From the NCBI RefSeq assembly GCF_014649995.1, contig NZ_BMUC01000001.1, forward strand, positions 646,605 through 710,604: a DNA stretch of 64,000 nucleotides. The letters are read 5' to 3'. The translations under genes and the position numbers were made by a program. The notes beneath the pieces were generated by a model that was not told the origin of the DNA, did not search any database, and worked only from the letters and a program-made list of their open reading frames with translations. How positions within the stretch are numbered: position 1 is the first letter of the stretch; each line of letters begins with the position of its first letter. The DNA comes from Streptomyces griseoflavus (lineage in GTDB: Bacteria > Actinomycetota > Actinomycetes > Streptomycetales > Streptomycetaceae). Positions 44,440 through 54,515 of this stretch are shown here, in pieces.

Positions 44440-44448
44440 CCCGGGCGT

Positions 44449-44497
44449 GGGACAGGGGTGAGCCCCCGGCTTCGTGCCGGGGGCTCACCCCTGTCCC
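44449..44497 (+). terminator. 22-bp perfect hairpin after DUF4190 gene
   Basis: A 22-base arm from 44449 (begins gggacaggggtgagcc) pairs exactly with 44476-44497 across a 5-base ttcgt loop, 9 bases past the DUF4190 stop. It is one of the longest uninterrupted stems in the window. Confidence 0.9.
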
Positions 44498-44519
44498 GCT
44501 CGCGTTGCCGGAACCGAAC

Positions 44520-44560
44520 GGGCGGAGGGCCCCCGGCGTGTCGCCGGGGGCCCTCCGCCC
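44520..44560 (-). terminator. 19-bp perfect hairpin after aceE
   Basis: gggcggagggcccccggcg (44520-44538), 3-base loop, exact complement (44542-44560), about 30 bases past the aceE stop. Together with the preceding hairpin it insulates two convergent genes. Confidence 0.88.
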
Positions 44561-44590
44561 TGTGCGCTCCCCGCACGCCCGCCGCGGGCG

Positions 44591-47338
44591 CTACGCGTCG
44601 CCGCCCGCCACCCCCGGGTCGGCCGCGGCCACGTCCAGCAGCCGGTACCGGTCGATCGCCTGCTTGAGCACCGACCGGTCGAGATGGCCCTCGCGGGCCA
44701 GCTCCGTCAGCACCGCCACCACGATCGACTGCGCGTCGATGTGGAAGAACCGCCGGGCCGCCCCGCGCGTGTCCGCGAAGCCGAAACCGTCCGCGCCCAG
44801 CGACTGGTACGTCCCCGGCACCCAGCGCGCGATCTGGTCCGGCACCGACCGCATCCAGTCGGACACCGCCACCACCGGCCCCGCCGCCGACGCCAGCTTG
44901 CGCGTCACGTACGGGGTCCGCTGCTCCTCCTCCGGGTGGAGCAGGTTGTGCCGCTCGCAGTCCACCGCCTCGCGCCGCAGCTCGTTCCAGGAGGTCGCCG
45001 ACCAGACGTCCGCCTTGACGTTCCACTCCTCGGCGAGGATCTTCTGCGCCTCGACCGCCCACGGCACCGCCACCCCGGACGCCAGGATCTGCGCCGGGAG
45101 GGAGCCCGCCGTGCCCTCGCTGAAGCGGTACAGGCCCTTGACGATGCCCTCGGCGTCCACGTTCTCCGGCTCGGCCGGGTGCTGGATCGGCTCGTTGTAG
45201 ACGGTCAGGTAGTAGAAGACGTCCTCGCCGTGGGGGTGCCGCTCGTCGGAGCCGTACATCCGGCGCAGCCCGTCCTGCACGATGTGCGCGATCTCGTAGC
45301 CGAACGCCGGGTCGTACGCGACACACGCCGGGTTGGTGGACGCCAGCAGATGCGAGTGGCCGTCCGCGTGCTGGAGACCCTCACCCGTCAGCGTCGTGCG
45401 CCCCGCGGTCGCGCCCAGGACGAAACCGCGCGCCAGCTGGTCGGCCATCTGCCAGAACTGGTCGCCGGTGCGCTGGAAGCCGAACATCGAGTAGAAGACG
45501 TACACCGGGATGAGCGGCTCGCCGTGCGTGGCGTACGCCGAACCAGCGGCGATCAGCGAGGCCGTGCAGCCCGCCTCGGAGATGCCGTCGTGCAGCATCT
45601 GCCCGTTCGGCGCCTCCTTGTAGGCGAGCAGCAGCTCCCGGTCCACGGACTCGTACTGCTGCCCCAGCGGGTTGTAGATCTTCGCACTCGGGAAGAAGGA
45701 GTCCATGCCGAACGTGCGGTACTCGTCCGGCGCGATCAGCACGAAGCGCCTGCCGATCTCCTTGTCCCGCATGAGGTCCTTCAGGAGCCGGACGAAGGCC
45801 ATGGTCGTCGCGATGGACTGCTGGCCGGAGCCCTTCTTCACGGTCGCGTACGTCGTGTCCCCGGGCAGCGACAGCGGCTTCGACCGCACCACGCGCGTCG
45901 GCACGTAACCGCCGAGCGACTTGCGGCGGTCGTGCATGTACTGCATCTCCTCGGTGTCCGGCCCGGGGTGGTAGTAGGGCGGCAGACCGGACTCGAGGTC
46001 CTTGTCGGCGATCGGCAGGTGCAGCCGGTCCCGGAAGTGCTTGAGGTCGTCGACCGTCAGCTTCTTCATCTGGTGGGTGGCGTTGCGGCCCTCGAAGTTC
46101 GGGCCCAGGGTCCAGCCCTTGACCGTCTTCGCGAGGATCACCGTCGGCTGGCCCTTGTGCTCCTGGGCCGCCTTGTACGCGGCGTAGATCTTGCGGTGGT
46201 CGTGACCGCCGCGGCCCAGGTGCAGGATCTGGTCGTCGGTCATGTGCTCGACCATCGCGCGGAGCCGGTGGTCGTCACCGAAGAAGTGGTCACGGATGTA
46301 CGCGCCCGACTCGGTGGCGTACGTCTGGTACTGGCCGTCCGGCGTGGTGTTCATCCGGTTGACCAGCACACCGTCGCGGTCCTGGGCGAGCAGCGGGTCC
46401 CAGGTGCGGTCCCAGACCAGCTTGATCACGTTCCAGCCGGCGCCCCGGAAGACCGATTCCAGCTCCTGGATGATCTTGCCGTTGCCGCGCACCGGTCCGT
46501 CGAGCCGCTGGAGGTTGCAGTTGACGACGAAGGTGAGGTTGTCCAGACCCTCGCGCGCGGCGATGGTCAGCTGGCCCAGCGACTCCGGCTCGTCCATCTC
46601 GCCGTCGCCGAGGAACGCCCACACGTGCGACTTCGACGTGTCCGCGATGCCGCGCGCCTGCATGTAGCGGTTCATCCGCGCCTGGTAGATCGCGCCGATC
46701 GGGCCGAGACCCATCGACACGGTCGGGAACTCCCAGAAGTCCGGCATCAGCCGCGGGTGCGGGTACGACGACAGCGCGTACGGGGCCCGCGACTTCTCCT
46801 GCCGGAAGCCGTCGAGGTGCCGCTCGCTCAGCCGGTCCAGCAGGTAGGCGCGGGCGTAGATGCCGGGGGAGGCGTGGCCCTGGAAGAAGACCTGGTCGCC
46901 GCCGTCCCCCTCGTCCTTGCCGCGGAAGAAGTGGTTGAACCCCACGTCGTACAGCGACGCGGAGGACGCGAACGTGGCGATGTGGCCGCCGACCCCGATG
47001 CCGGGCCGCTGCGCGCGGGAGACCATCACGGCGGCGTTCCAGCGCGTCGCGTTGAGGATCTTGCGTTCGATCTCCTCGTTGCCCGGGAAGAACGGCTCGG
47101 CCCGGGTCGGGATCGTGTTGACGTAGTCCGTACTGCGCATCTCGGGGACGGCCACGCGCTTGGCGCGGGCGCGCTCGATCAGCCGCAGCATCAGGTAGCG
47201 GGCCCGCTCCCGGCCGCGCTCGTCGACCGCGGCGTCGAGGGAGTCGAGCCACTCCTGCGTTTCCTCGGGATCGAAGTCAGGAACCTGACTCGGAAGGCCG
47301 CCAATGATGATCGGGTTGCGATCGGATGCGGAAGCCAC
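44591..47338 (-). CDS. aceE: Pyruvate dehydrogenase E1 component, homodimeric type
   Basis: A 915-residue thiamine-diphosphate enzyme that decarboxylates pyruvate and acetylates the E2 lipoyl group. The ThDP/Mg motif runs from G-D-G-E-M-D-E-P-E to N-C-N over the usual 30 residues. Other marks are [18 protein letters not shown] near residue 115 and [10 protein letters not shown] in the pyrimidine domain. GTG 47338 follows aaggaacagc. No aceF or lpd lies in the window, as usual for streptomycetes where the genes are dispersed. Confidence 0.97.
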   Translation of the reverse strand: MASASDRNPIIIGGLPSQVPDFDPEETQEWLDSLDAAVDERGRERARYLMLRLIERARAKRVAVPEMRSTDYVNTIPTRAEPFFPGNEEIERKILNATRWNAAVMVSRAQRPGIGVGGHIATFASSASLYDVGFNHFFRGKDEGDGGDQVFFQGHASPGIYARAYLLDRLSERHLDGFRQEKSRAPYALSSYPHPRLMPDFWEFPTVSMGLGPIGAIYQARMNRYMQARGIADTSKSHVWAFLGDGEMDEPESLGQLTIAAREGLDNLTFVVNCNLQRLDGPVRGNGKIIQELESVFRGAGWNVIKLVWDRTWDPLLAQDRDGVLVNRMNTTPDGQYQTYATESGAYIRDHFFGDDHRLRAMVEHMTDDQILHLGRGGHDHRKIYAAYKAAQEHKGQPTVILAKTVKGWTLGPNFEGRNATHQMKKLTVDDLKHFRDRLHLPIADKDLESGLPPYYHPGPDTEEMQYMHDRRKSLGGYVPTRVVRSKPLSLPGDTTYATVKKGSGQQSIATTMAFVRLLKDLMRDKEIGRRFVLIAPDEYRTFGMDSFFPSAKIYNPLGQQYESVDRELLLAYKEAPNGQMLHDGISEAGCTASLIAAGSAYATHGEPLIPVYVFYSMFGFQRTGDQFWQMADQLARGFVLGATAGRTTLTGEGLQHADGHSHLLASTNPACVAYDPAFGYEIAHIVQDGLRRMYGSDERHPHGEDVFYYLTVYNEPIQHPAEPENVDAEGIVKGLYRFSEGTAGSLPAQILASGVAVPWAVEAQKILAEEWNVKADVWSATSWNELRREAVDCERHNLLHPEEEQRTPYVTRKLASAAGPVVAVSDWMRSVPDQIARWVPGTYQSLGADGFGFADTRGAARRFFHIDAQSIVVAVLTELAREGHLDRSVLKQAIDRYRLLDVAAADPGVAGGDA

Positions 47339-47740
47339 GCTGTTCCTTACCTGTCGGAGGGCCGTGAAGGGACCGCCGTCTCGCTGCTGCGGCCCGGTGT
47401 GCGCCGCTCCCCATGGTCCACCTCGTGGCCGCCGGCGTCATCTCTACCGGGAGGTAATCCGCGGTCGCGGCCAGTACGGTGTGCAGGGGGCTCGTCCAAT
47501 CGAGTCTTCGCACATAGAGACGGTTCCCAAAGGGCCAAACGGGGCACATGGGTGTGGTGCGCGTCACAGCGGGCCAGGTCGGTGTGCCTGTGGTTGCGGT
47601 GACCCGCCAGGATCGTCACCGTTTCGGCGGTCTGTACGGCCGGGTACTTGCGCGATCCGTCCCGCCCGTGTGGACTACGGCCAATGCTTCGCGCACGCGC
47701 GTGGCTGAGATATTCCCAAGACATGATCAGGAGGCAACCC
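47339..47740. promoter_or_regulatory. 402-base divergent control region, aceE / DUF3052
   Basis: No gene is credible here. On the minus strand ttggac (47499-47494) and tactgg (47476-47471), 17 bases apart, make a plausible aceE promoter about 130 bases upstream of the GTG. On the plus strand aggaggcaaccc (47729-47740) is the DUF3052 ribosome site, and tgagatattcccaag (47705-47719) is AT-rich enough for a -10 region. I found no clear large palindrome. Confidence 0.4.
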
Positions 47741-48178
47741 GTGAGCGCGACCGCGGACCACGCGGAGGAGCGGACGAACCCTGCCGCCAGGCTGGGGTTC
47801 CAGCCCGGGCAGGTGGTCCAGGAGATCGGCTACGACGACGACGTCGACCAGGAGCTCCGCGAGGCCATCGAGGGCGTCATCGAGAGCGACCTTGTCGATG
47901 AGGACTACGACGACGTGGCCGACGCCGTTGTGTTGTGGTTCCGCGACGACGACGGCGACCTGACGGATGCGCTGGTGGATGCCACCACGTACATCGAAGA
48001 GGGCGGCGCGATCCTGCTCCTCACGCCGAAGACCGGCCGTTCGGGCTACGTCGAGCCGAGCGACATCTCGGAGGCCGCCACCACGGCGGGCCTGACGGCG
48101 TCCAAGAGCGTCAGCGTCGGAAAGGACTGGAGCGGCAGCCGGCTGGCGACGCCGAAGGCCGCCAAGTCGAAGCGGTGA
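47741..48178 (+). CDS. DUF3052 protein
   Basis: A 145-residue acidic protein, a conserved actinobacterial family found beside aceE. GTG 47741 follows aggagg at ideal spacing. Distinctive phrases: L-G-F-Q-P-G-Q-V-V-Q-E-I-G-Y-D-D-D-V-D, Y-D-D-V-A-D-A-V-V-L-W-F-R and L-L-L-T-P-K-T-G-R. A lysine-rich C-terminus ends the chain. The fold resembles no enzyme I know; function unknown. It is divergent from aceE and just upstream of a peroxiredoxin gene. Confidence 0.85.
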   Translation: MSATADHAEERTNPAARLGFQPGQVVQEIGYDDDVDQELREAIEGVIESDLVDEDYDDVADAVVLWFRDDDGDLTDALVDATTYIEEGGAILLLTPKTGRSGYVEPSDISEAATTAGLTASKSVSVGKDWSGSRLATPKAAKSKR

Positions 48179-48183
48179 ATCAT

Positions 48184-48224
48184 CGGCGGACGGGCGGCCG
48201 CGTGACGCGGTGGCCCGTCCGCCG
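48184..48224 (+). terminator. 12-bp hairpin after DUF3052 gene
   Basis: cggcggacgggc (48184-48195) pairs with gcccgtccgccg (48213-48224); the loop itself can form ccgcg-cgcgg. It starts 5 bases past the stop. Confidence 0.65.
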
Positions 48225-48286
48225 GCCTGTCGTACTTCCTGCGTAGGGTGGACGGAGCGAACCACCCCGAAGGGATGATCACGACA

Positions 48287-48745
48287 ATGGCGATCCAGGT
48301 CGGCGACAAGGCCCCCGAGTTCGAACTCAAGGACAACCACGGTGCCACCGTGCGGCTGTCCGACTTCCGGGGGCACCAGAACGTGGTGGTGCTCTTCTAC
48401 CCGTTCGCCTTCACCGGCGTGTGCACCGGCGAGCTGTGCGAGATCCGGGACAACCTGCCGCGGTTCTCCGACCGCGACACCCAGGTGCTCGCCGTCTCCA
48501 ACGACTCCATCCACACCCTGCGCGTCTTCGGCGAGCAGGAGGGCCTGGGGTACCCGCTGCTCAGCGACTTCTGGCCGCACGGCGAGGTCTCGCGGGCCTA
48601 CGGCGTCTTCGACGAGGACAAGGGCTGCGCGGTGCGCGGGACCTTCGTCATCGACAAGGAGGGCGTCGTGCGCTGGAGCGTGGTCAACGCCCTGCCGGAC
48701 GCCCGTGACCTGAACGAGTACGTGAAAGCCCTCGACACCCTGTGA
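48287..48745 (+). CDS. Peroxiredoxin, AhpE/Bcp type
   Basis: A 152-residue thioredoxin-fold peroxidase. The peroxidatic Cys is C46 in P-F-A-F-T-G-V-C (P-x-x-x-T-x-x-C), with C51 nearby in G-E-L-C as a potential resolving or spare residue; an Arg in the C-terminal half (A-V-R-G-T-F-V-I-D) completes the site. ATG 48287 is preferred over the in-frame ATG 48275, which abuts the aggg. It reduces hydroperoxides in the cytosol, and the adjacent Ter genes suggest a stress-defence neighbourhood. Confidence 0.92.
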   Translation: MAIQVGDKAPEFELKDNHGATVRLSDFRGHQNVVVLFYPFAFTGVCTGELCEIRDNLPRFSDRDTQVLAVSNDSIHTLRVFGEQEGLGYPLLSDFWPHGEVSRAYGVFDEDKGCAVRGTFVIDKEGVVRWSVVNALPDARDLNEYVKALDTL

Positions 48746-48858
48746 TCGTTCGTTTCCTGGGCCTGCGGGCCCCGGGAACCCCTCACTAGGATCGACTCGT
48801 TGATCCGACATCCGACGCACGACGGGGCACCCCGCCCCTGGACACCAAGGGAGGACTC

Positions 48859-49434
48859 GTGGGAGTCAGCCTCAGCAAGGGCGGCAACGTATCGCTGAGC
48901 AAGGAGGCGCCGGGCCTGACCGCGGTCATCATCGGACTGGGGTGGGACGTCCGTACGACGACCGGCACCGACTTCGACCTGGACGCCAGCGCCCTGCTGC
49001 TGAACAACTCGGGCAAGGTCGGCAGCGACGCCAACTTCGTCTTCTTCAACAACCTCAAGAGCCCGGACGGCTCCGTCGAGCACACCGGTGACAACCTCAC
49101 CGGTGAGGGCGAGGGCGACGACGAGCAGATCAAGGTCAACCTGGCCGGCGTCCCGGCGGAGATCGAGAAGATCGTCTTCCCGGTCTCCATCTACGACGCC
49201 GAGAACCGCCAGCAGTCCTTCGGCCAGGTGCGCAACGCCTTCATCCGCGTCGTCAACCAGGCCGGCGGCGCCGAGATCGCCCGCTACGACCTCTCGGAGG
49301 ACGCCTCCACCGAGACCGCCATGGTCTTCGGGGAGCTGTACCGGCACGGCGCGGAGTGGAAGTTCCGCGCCATCGGACAGGGCTACGCCTCGGGCCTGCG
49401 CGGCATCGCGCAGGACTTCGGCGTGAACGTCTGA
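48859..49434 (+). CDS. TerD-family protein (1)
   Basis: A 191-residue TerD-fold protein, first gene of the Ter locus. GTG 48859 follows aagggaggactc. Calcium-site residues appear in [11 protein letters not shown] and later in [13 protein letters not shown]. The C-terminal [21 protein letters not shown] is family-typical. TerD proteins bind Ca2+ and associate with TerC-type membrane proteins in tellurite, colicin and general stress responses. Close paralogue of the next gene. Confidence 0.95.
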   Translation: MGVSLSKGGNVSLSKEAPGLTAVIIGLGWDVRTTTGTDFDLDASALLLNNSGKVGSDANFVFFNNLKSPDGSVEHTGDNLTGEGEGDDEQIKVNLAGVPAEIEKIVFPVSIYDAENRQQSFGQVRNAFIRVVNQAGGAEIARYDLSEDASTETAMVFGELYRHGAEWKFRAIGQGYASGLRGIAQDFGVNV

Positions 49435-49486
49435 CACCTCTGCGGGCGGCGACGCCCGAGCACGGCCGCCTTCGCGGCCACACCGC

Positions 49487-49517
49487 CCGGCGCCGCACGG
49501 TTTACGTGCGGCGCCGG
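49487..49517 (+). terminator. 12-bp hairpin between terD paralogues
   Basis: ccggcgccgcac (49487-49498), 7-base loop, exact complement (49506-49517), between the two terD genes. It is either a partial terminator or a stability element that allows unequal expression. Confidence 0.6.
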
Positions 49518-49565
49518 ACGCGCAGGACCACCGTGAGAAACACCAACCGGAGGGGGACCAGCATC

Positions 49566-50141
49566 ATGGGCGTCACGCTTGCCAAGGGGGGGAACGTCTC
49601 CCTGTCCAAGGCCGCTCCGAACCTCACCCAGGTGATGATCGGACTGGGCTGGGACGCGCGTTCCACCACGGGAGCCGACTTCGACCTCGACGCCAGCGCG
49701 CTGATCTGCAGCGACGGCCGGGTCATGGGGGACGAGTGGTTCATCTTCTACAACCAGCTCAAGAGCCCGGACGGCTCGGTGGAGCACACCGGTGACAACC
49801 TCACCGGTGAGGGCGAGGGCGACGACGAGTCGCTGCTGGTCGACCTCTCCAAGGTGCCGGTCCGCTGCGACAAGATCGTCTTCCCGGTCTCCATCCACAT
49901 GGCCGACGAGCGCGGCCAGACGTTCGGCCAGGTCAGCAACGCCTTCATCCGCGTGGTGAACCAGGCCGACGGACAGGAACTGGCCCGCTACGACCTGAGC
50001 GAGGACGCCTCCACCGAAACCGCGATGATCTTCGGTGAGCTGTACCGCTATCAGGGCGAGTGGAAGTTCCGTGCAGTGGGGCAGGGGTACGCGTCGGGGC
50101 TGCGCGGCATCGCTCTAGACTTCGGAGTCAACGTTTCGTAA
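49566..50141 (+). CDS. TerD-family protein (2)
   Basis: A 191-residue paralogue of the preceding TerD with the same length and landmarks ([38 protein letters not shown]). ATG 49566 follows ggaggggg. In this copy residues around [12 protein letters not shown] differ from the first, the main divergence region. Upstream of terC by 48 bases and probably in one operon with it. Confidence 0.95.
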   Translation: MGVTLAKGGNVSLSKAAPNLTQVMIGLGWDARSTTGADFDLDASALICSDGRVMGDEWFIFYNQLKSPDGSVEHTGDNLTGEGEGDDESLLVDLSKVPVRCDKIVFPVSIHMADERGQTFGQVSNAFIRVVNQADGQELARYDLSEDASTETAMIFGELYRYQGEWKFRAVGQGYASGLRGIALDFGVNVS

Positions 50142-50189
50142 AGCCGATTACGGCAGCGGGGGGACCCGTACACACACCTGGGGTAGCCA

Positions 50190-51329
50190 GTGGTTCTGAA
50201 AACCTTCGGCTGGTCGTTCGCGGTCACCGCGCTCGGTCTGGTCGCAGCGTTCCTCTTCGGGGGGTGGACCGCCTTCGGCATCGTGGCGATCCTCTCGATC
50301 CTCGAGATTTCGCTGTCCTTCGACAACGCGGTGGTCAACGCCGGAATCCTGAAGAAGATGAATGCCTTCTGGCAGAAGATCTTCCTCACCATCGGCATCC
50401 TGATCGCCGTCTTCGGTATGCGACTGGTCTTCCCCGTCGTCATCGTCGCCGTCAGCGCGCAGCTCGGTCCGATCGAGGCCGTCGACCTCGCGCTCAGCGA
50501 CAAGGACCGCTACCAGGAACTCGTCACGGACGCCCACCCGGCGATCGCCGCGTTCGGTGGCATGTTCCTGCTCATGATCTTCCTGGACTTCATCTTCGAG
50601 GACCGGGACATCAAGTGGCTCGGCTGGCTGGAGCGCCCGCTGGCCAAGCTCGGCAAGGTCGACATGCTGTCGGTCTGCATCGCGCTGATCATCCTGCTGA
50701 TCTCCGCCGTGACCTTCGCGACCCAGGCCCACCAGCACGGCGGTGCCCACGTCGACAAGGCCAGCACGGTCCTGCTCTCCGGTATCGCCGGTCTGATCAC
50801 CTACATGATCGTGGGCGGTCTCTCCGGCTTCTTCGAGGACAAGCTCGAGGAAGAGGAGGAACGCGAGCACGAGGAGGAGGAGAAGGCCGCCCGGGAGGGC
50901 AAGCCCCGCTCCGCCGTCGCCCTGGCCGGCAAGGCGGCGTTCTTCATGTTCCTCTACCTCGAGGTGCTGGACGCGTCCTTCTCCTTCGACGGCGTGATCG
51001 GCGCCTTCGCCATCACCAACGACATCGTCCTGATGGCGCTCGGCCTGGGCATCGGCGCCATGTACGTCCGTTCGCTCACGGTCTACCTGGTCCGCCAGGG
51101 CACCCTGGACGACTACGTCTACCTGGAGCACGGCGCGCACTACGCGATCGGCGCCCTGGCGATGATCCTCCTCGTCACCATCCGGTTCGAGATCAACGAG
51201 ATCATCACCGGCCTGGTCGGTGTCGTCCTGATCGGTGCCTCCTTCTGGTCGTCGGTGCGCCGCAACAAGCGGATCGCGGCGACCGAGGGAAAGGACGCCG
51301 TGAAGACTGAGATCTCCTCCGGGGTGTGA
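50190..51329 (+). CDS. TerC-like integral membrane protein (DUF475)
   Basis: A 379-residue protein with about nine hydrophobic helices. E-I-S-L-S-F-D-N-A-V-V-N-A in helix 2 and D-A-S-F-S-F-D-G-V-I-G-A-F in helix 7 are the paired acidic, proton/metal-relay-like motifs of the TerC superfamily. A strongly charged loop (E-E-E-E-E-R-E-H-E-E-E-E-K, about 218-230) separates the two halves. GTG 50190. In Ter systems TerC anchors TerD-type proteins at the membrane and has been implicated in metal efflux. Confidence 0.93.
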   Translation: MVLKTFGWSFAVTALGLVAAFLFGGWTAFGIVAILSILEISLSFDNAVVNAGILKKMNAFWQKIFLTIGILIAVFGMRLVFPVVIVAVSAQLGPIEAVDLALSDKDRYQELVTDAHPAIAAFGGMFLLMIFLDFIFEDRDIKWLGWLERPLAKLGKVDMLSVCIALIILLISAVTFATQAHQHGGAHVDKASTVLLSGIAGLITYMIVGGLSGFFEDKLEEEEEREHEEEEKAAREGKPRSAVALAGKAAFFMFLYLEVLDASFSFDGVIGAFAITNDIVLMALGLGIGAMYVRSLTVYLVRQGTLDDYVYLEHGAHYAIGALAMILLVTIRFEINEIITGLVGVVLIGASFWSSVRRNKRIAATEGKDAVKTEISSGV

Positions 51330-51354
51330 CAGCCCTCCGGGTGAGGAACGCTCT

Positions 51355-51399
51355 CGACGGGGCGGCCACCGAGGACCGGTCCTCGGGGCCGCCCCGTCG
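51355..51399 (+). terminator. 22-bp hairpin after terC-like gene
   Basis: The arm at 51355-51377 (begins cgacggggcggcc) pairs with 51378-51399 over 22 bp with a single bulged A and virtually no loop, 25 bases past the stop. Confidence 0.8.
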
Positions 51400-51465
51400 G
51401 CCGTCGGCACACGGGCGTGCCCGGCGGCCACCGGCGGGGGTCGGACAAGCGGATATGGGGCGGGA

Positions 51466-52203
51466 ATGGGTTTCCTGGACGGACTGCGGCGCGGACGCGA
51501 GAGCGCCTTCGACTCGGGCAACGCGGCCACCAACGCCATCGAGCTGACCAAACGGCACGGCCAGGTGTCGCTGACCAAGCAGGGCGCGGCCACCGGGCAC
51601 CTGCGGATCAATCTGAGCTGGCGGATGCGCACCTCCGACTTCGGCGGCCCCCAGCGGGAGAGCCTGCTGCGCCACCCCTTCAAGGCGCTCAAGCCGCCCG
51701 AGGTCGTCGGCCACAGCCAGTCCATGGTCAACGTCGACCTGGACCTGGGCTGTCTCTACGAGCTCCAGGACGGCACCAAGGGCGTCGTGCAGCCCCTCGG
51801 CGGCCTCCTCGGGGACGTCAACGCGCCGCCGTACGTCAAGCTCAGCGGCGACGACCGGTTCGGTTCCGCCTCCGGCGAGACGATCTACGTCAACCTGGAC
51901 CAGCGGGAGAACATCAAACGCCTGCTGGTCTTCGCCTACATCTACGACCAGACGCCCGCCTTCGACCGCACGCAAGCCGTCGTCACGCTCTACCCGAGCA
52001 ACGGCCCGCGGATCGAGATCAACCTCGACGAACGCCATCCCCAGGCCCGGTCCTGCGCCGTGGTGATGATCGAGAACGTCAAGAACGAGATGATCGTCCG
52101 CCGCGAGGTGAAGTTCGTCTACGGCTTCCAGGCCGAACTGGACCGGCTCTACGGCTGGGGACTGCAGTGGGGCCGGGGCTTCAAGACGAAGGTCGAGCGG
52201 TGA
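51466..52203 (+). CDS. TerD/TerA-related tellurium-resistance protein
   Basis: A 245-residue protein with one TerD-type domain and a longer N-terminus. V-S-L-T-K-Q-G-A (34-41) and V-N-V-D-L-D-L-G-C-L-Y-E-L are the TerD-fold strands; the calcium Asp series is altered relative to the TerDs (D-L-D-L-G instead of D-F-D-L-D-A-S). The central segment R-L-L-V-F-A-Y-I-Y-D-Q-T-P-A-F matches TerA-like proteins. ATG 51466. It has its own promoter region after the terC terminator and is convergent with TerD (3). Confidence 0.88.
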   Translation: MGFLDGLRRGRESAFDSGNAATNAIELTKRHGQVSLTKQGAATGHLRINLSWRMRTSDFGGPQRESLLRHPFKALKPPEVVGHSQSMVNVDLDLGCLYELQDGTKGVVQPLGGLLGDVNAPPYVKLSGDDRFGSASGETIYVNLDQRENIKRLLVFAYIYDQTPAFDRTQAVVTLYPSNGPRIEINLDERHPQARSCAVVMIENVKNEMIVRREVKFVYGFQAELDRLYGWGLQWGRGFKTKVER

Positions 52204-52234
52204 CCCGGCCTTCCCTCCGGGTGCGTACCGGCCG

Positions 52235-53170
52235 CTAGCGCCCGATGAACTGCGGGCCCTGCGGGGGCAGCCGGAAGTCCGGGTCGGGGGACGCGGGGGC
52301 CGGCGGCGGGAAGCCGTACCCGGCCTGCCCGCCGCCGGCCGCGGTGGCGGGCGCGGGCGGGTAGCCGTAGGCGGGCGGGCTGGCCGGCTGGGGGTAGCCG
52401 TAGGCGGGCCGGCCGGCGGCGGGCTGCTGCGGCGGATAGCCGTAGGCCGGCTGCGCGGGCACGCCCGCCGGCTGCTCGGGCGGCAGCGGCCGGGACACCT
52501 CGGGAGCCGGCGGCACGAGAGGGGCCTGCGGCTGGGTCAGCGCCTCGGAGGAGGGCCGCTCCGGCATCTGCGTGGTGGGGGGCGGCTGCTGGGCGGCGCC
52601 GTCCGCGTCGGACTCGTCGGCGGGGCCCGGCTCCTCCACCGAGATGCCGAAGTCGGTCGCCAGTCCCTCCAGGCCGTTGGAGTAGCCCTCGCCGAGCGCC
52701 CGGAACTTCCAGCCGTCCCCGCGCCGGTACAGCTCACCGCAGATCAGCGCGGTCTCCTGGCCGGTCTCCGGCTTGATGTCGAAGTACGCCAGCGCGTCCC
52801 CGTCGGCCGCCTGGGCGTCGTACAGCAGGATGCGCAGCGCCTGTACGCGGTCGAAGGTGACGCCGTCCGCCGACGCGACGAGGAGAATCCGGCCGACACC
52901 GGACTCGACACCGGCGAGGTCTGTCTGGATCGTGTCGGTCAGGCCCTCGGCGCCGCGTTTCTTGCCGAGCCGCCAGACCTTCCCGGAAGGGTGCCGGGGC
53001 TGGTTGTAGAACACGAAGTCCTCGTCGGAGCGCACACGGTCGTCGAGGCCGAGGAGCAGCGCGGAGGCGTCGACGTCCGGCACCCCCTGCCCGGGCGACC
53101 AGCGCAGCACGGCGCGTACGGTGGTGGCCTCGAGAGGGACGTTCGACCCCTTCAGCATCGCGTGCGTCAT
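52235..53170 (-). CDS. TerD-family protein (3) with PAYGYP-repeat tail
   Basis: About 311 residues from ATG 53170 (53179 is an alternative). Residues 1-180 form a TerD domain ([28 protein letters not shown]). Residues about 190-311 are low complexity with P-A-Y-G-Y-P repeated three times, then A-G-Y-G-F-P, in a Pro/Gln/Ala background. Such tyrosine-glycine-proline tails may drive self-association. It is divergent from the CitE-like gene, with which it shares a 174-base promoter region, tying TerD to the biosynthetic genes. Confidence 0.92.
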   Translation of the reverse strand: MTHAMLKGSNVPLEATTVRAVLRWSPGQGVPDVDASALLLGLDDRVRSDEDFVFYNQPRHPSGKVWRLGKKRGAEGLTDTIQTDLAGVESGVGRILLVASADGVTFDRVQALRILLYDAQAADGDALAYFDIKPETGQETALICGELYRRGDGWKFRALGEGYSNGLEGLATDFGISVEEPGPADESDADGAAQQPPPTTQMPERPSSEALTQPQAPLVPPAPEVSRPLPPEQPAGVPAQPAYGYPPQQPAAGRPAYGYPQPASPPAYGYPPAPATAAGGGQAGYGFPPPAPASPDPDFRLPPQGPQFIGR

Positions 53171-53344
53171 GTGGGTCATCCTGCCCTCTCCGTCCTGGTC
53201 ACGACAACGTGGGGGGTTGGGCTCGACACGGTCGGGTTACCTGAAGTTCATGCCCGGCGGGAACCGTCGACATCGAGATCTACGTACTATTACCGGCCAC
53301 CTTCCGACATTCCACTGATTCCACGGACACCACGGGGGAGTTAA

Positions 53345-54511
53345 ATGCGTCATTTCGGGCACATCGCCCCTGCGGTGCGGAAACGTCTCTTCTACCAGGA
53401 GCCCGGTGAGTTCACCCCGGCCTCCCCGGCCCGGCTCCTCTCCGCCGCCCTCGGGGCCACGCTCTACAGCCCGGCGACCAGGCCCCGCCTCGCCGACGAC
53501 GTCCTCAAGCAGGGCGCCCAGGGCGTGGTCTCCATGGTGCTGTGCCTGGAGGACTCCATCAGCGACGCCGACGTGATCGCCGGTGAGGAGAACCTCGTAC
53601 GCCAGTTCGCCGACCTGGCCGGACGGCCCGGGGCGGAACGGCCGCTGCTGTTCATCCGCGTCCGCACCCCCGAGCAGATCCCCGACCTCACCCGGCGCCT
53701 CGGCCCCACCGTGTCGCTGCTGTCCGGATTCGTGCTGCCGAAGTTCACCGCCGAACGCGGCCTGCCCTTCCTGGAGGCGCTGACGCTCGCCGAGGCCGAG
53801 AGCGGCCACCGGCTGTTCGCCATGCCGGTCCTGGAGTCCCCCGAACTGCTCTACCGCGAGTCCCGCGTGGAGACCCTGGAGGGCATCTTCCGGGCCGTCG
53901 ACAAGTACCGCGACCGCGTCCTCGCCCTGCGTCTCGGCGTCACCGACTTCTGCTCCTCCTACGGGCTGCGCCGCGGCCCCGACATGACGGCGTACGACAT
54001 CCAGGTCGTCGCCTCCGTCATCTCCGACGTGGTGAACATGCTGGGCCGCGCCGACGGCACCGGGTTCACCGTGACCGGGCCCGTCTGGGAGTACTTCCGC
54101 GTCCAGGAGCGCATGTTCAAGCCCCTGCTGCGGCAGAGCCCCTTCCACGAGGTCCAGGCCGTCGCCCTGCGCCAGAAGCTCATCGAGCACGCCATGGACG
54201 GCCTGCTGCGCGAGATCTCCCTCGACCGCGCGAACGGACTGCTGGGCAAGACCTGCATCCACCCCTCCCACGTCCTGCCCGTCCACGCGCTGTCCGTCGT
54301 GAGCCACGAGGAGTACAGCGACGCCCAGGACATCCTGCGGCCGGAACGCGGCGGCGGGGGTGTACTCAGGTCGGCCTACACCAACAAGATGAACGAAGTG
54401 AAGCCGCACCGCGCCTGGGCCGAACGGACCCTGCTGCGCGCGGAGGCCTTCGGCGTGGCGAACGAGGACATCGGCTTCGTCGAACTGCTCGCGGCGGGCC
54501 TGGCGGACTGA
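53345..54511 (+). CDS. CitE/HpcH-like aldolase-lyase of Ter-linked pathway
   Basis: A 388-residue TIM-barrel lyase. L-C-L-E-D-S-I-S-D holds the metal-binding Glu/Asp, F-I-R-V-R-T a substrate-binding Arg, V-L-P-K-F a core lysine, M-P-V-L-E-S-P-E a second acidic ligand, and G-K-T-C-I-H-P-S-H the C-terminal signature. It differs from classical CitE by a short N-terminal extension starting R-H-F-G-H-I. A TACTAT hexamer at 53284-53289 is a plausible -10. It is followed by the PRTase-TRSP fusion 4 bases later; in published genomic surveys of Ter systems such lyases belong to a predicted nucleoside-like metabolite pathway. Confidence 0.85.
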   Translation: MRHFGHIAPAVRKRLFYQEPGEFTPASPARLLSAALGATLYSPATRPRLADDVLKQGAQGVVSMVLCLEDSISDADVIAGEENLVRQFADLAGRPGAERPLLFIRVRTPEQIPDLTRRLGPTVSLLSGFVLPKFTAERGLPFLEALTLAEAESGHRLFAMPVLESPELLYRESRVETLEGIFRAVDKYRDRVLALRLGVTDFCSSYGLRRGPDMTAYDIQVVASVISDVVNMLGRADGTGFTVTGPVWEYFRVQERMFKPLLRQSPFHEVQAVALRQKLIEHAMDGLLREISLDRANGLLGKTCIHPSHVLPVHALSVVSHEEYSDAQDILRPERGGGGVLRSAYTNKMNEVKPHRAWAERTLLRAEAFGVANEDIGFVELLAAGLAD

Positions 54512-54515
54512 GGGG

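Noticed and set aside
48859-53170. Recently acquired tellurite-resistance island
   Set aside because: Base composition and codon use match the flanks and there is no integrase, transposase or att-like repeat; it appears to be a long-standing chromosomal locus.
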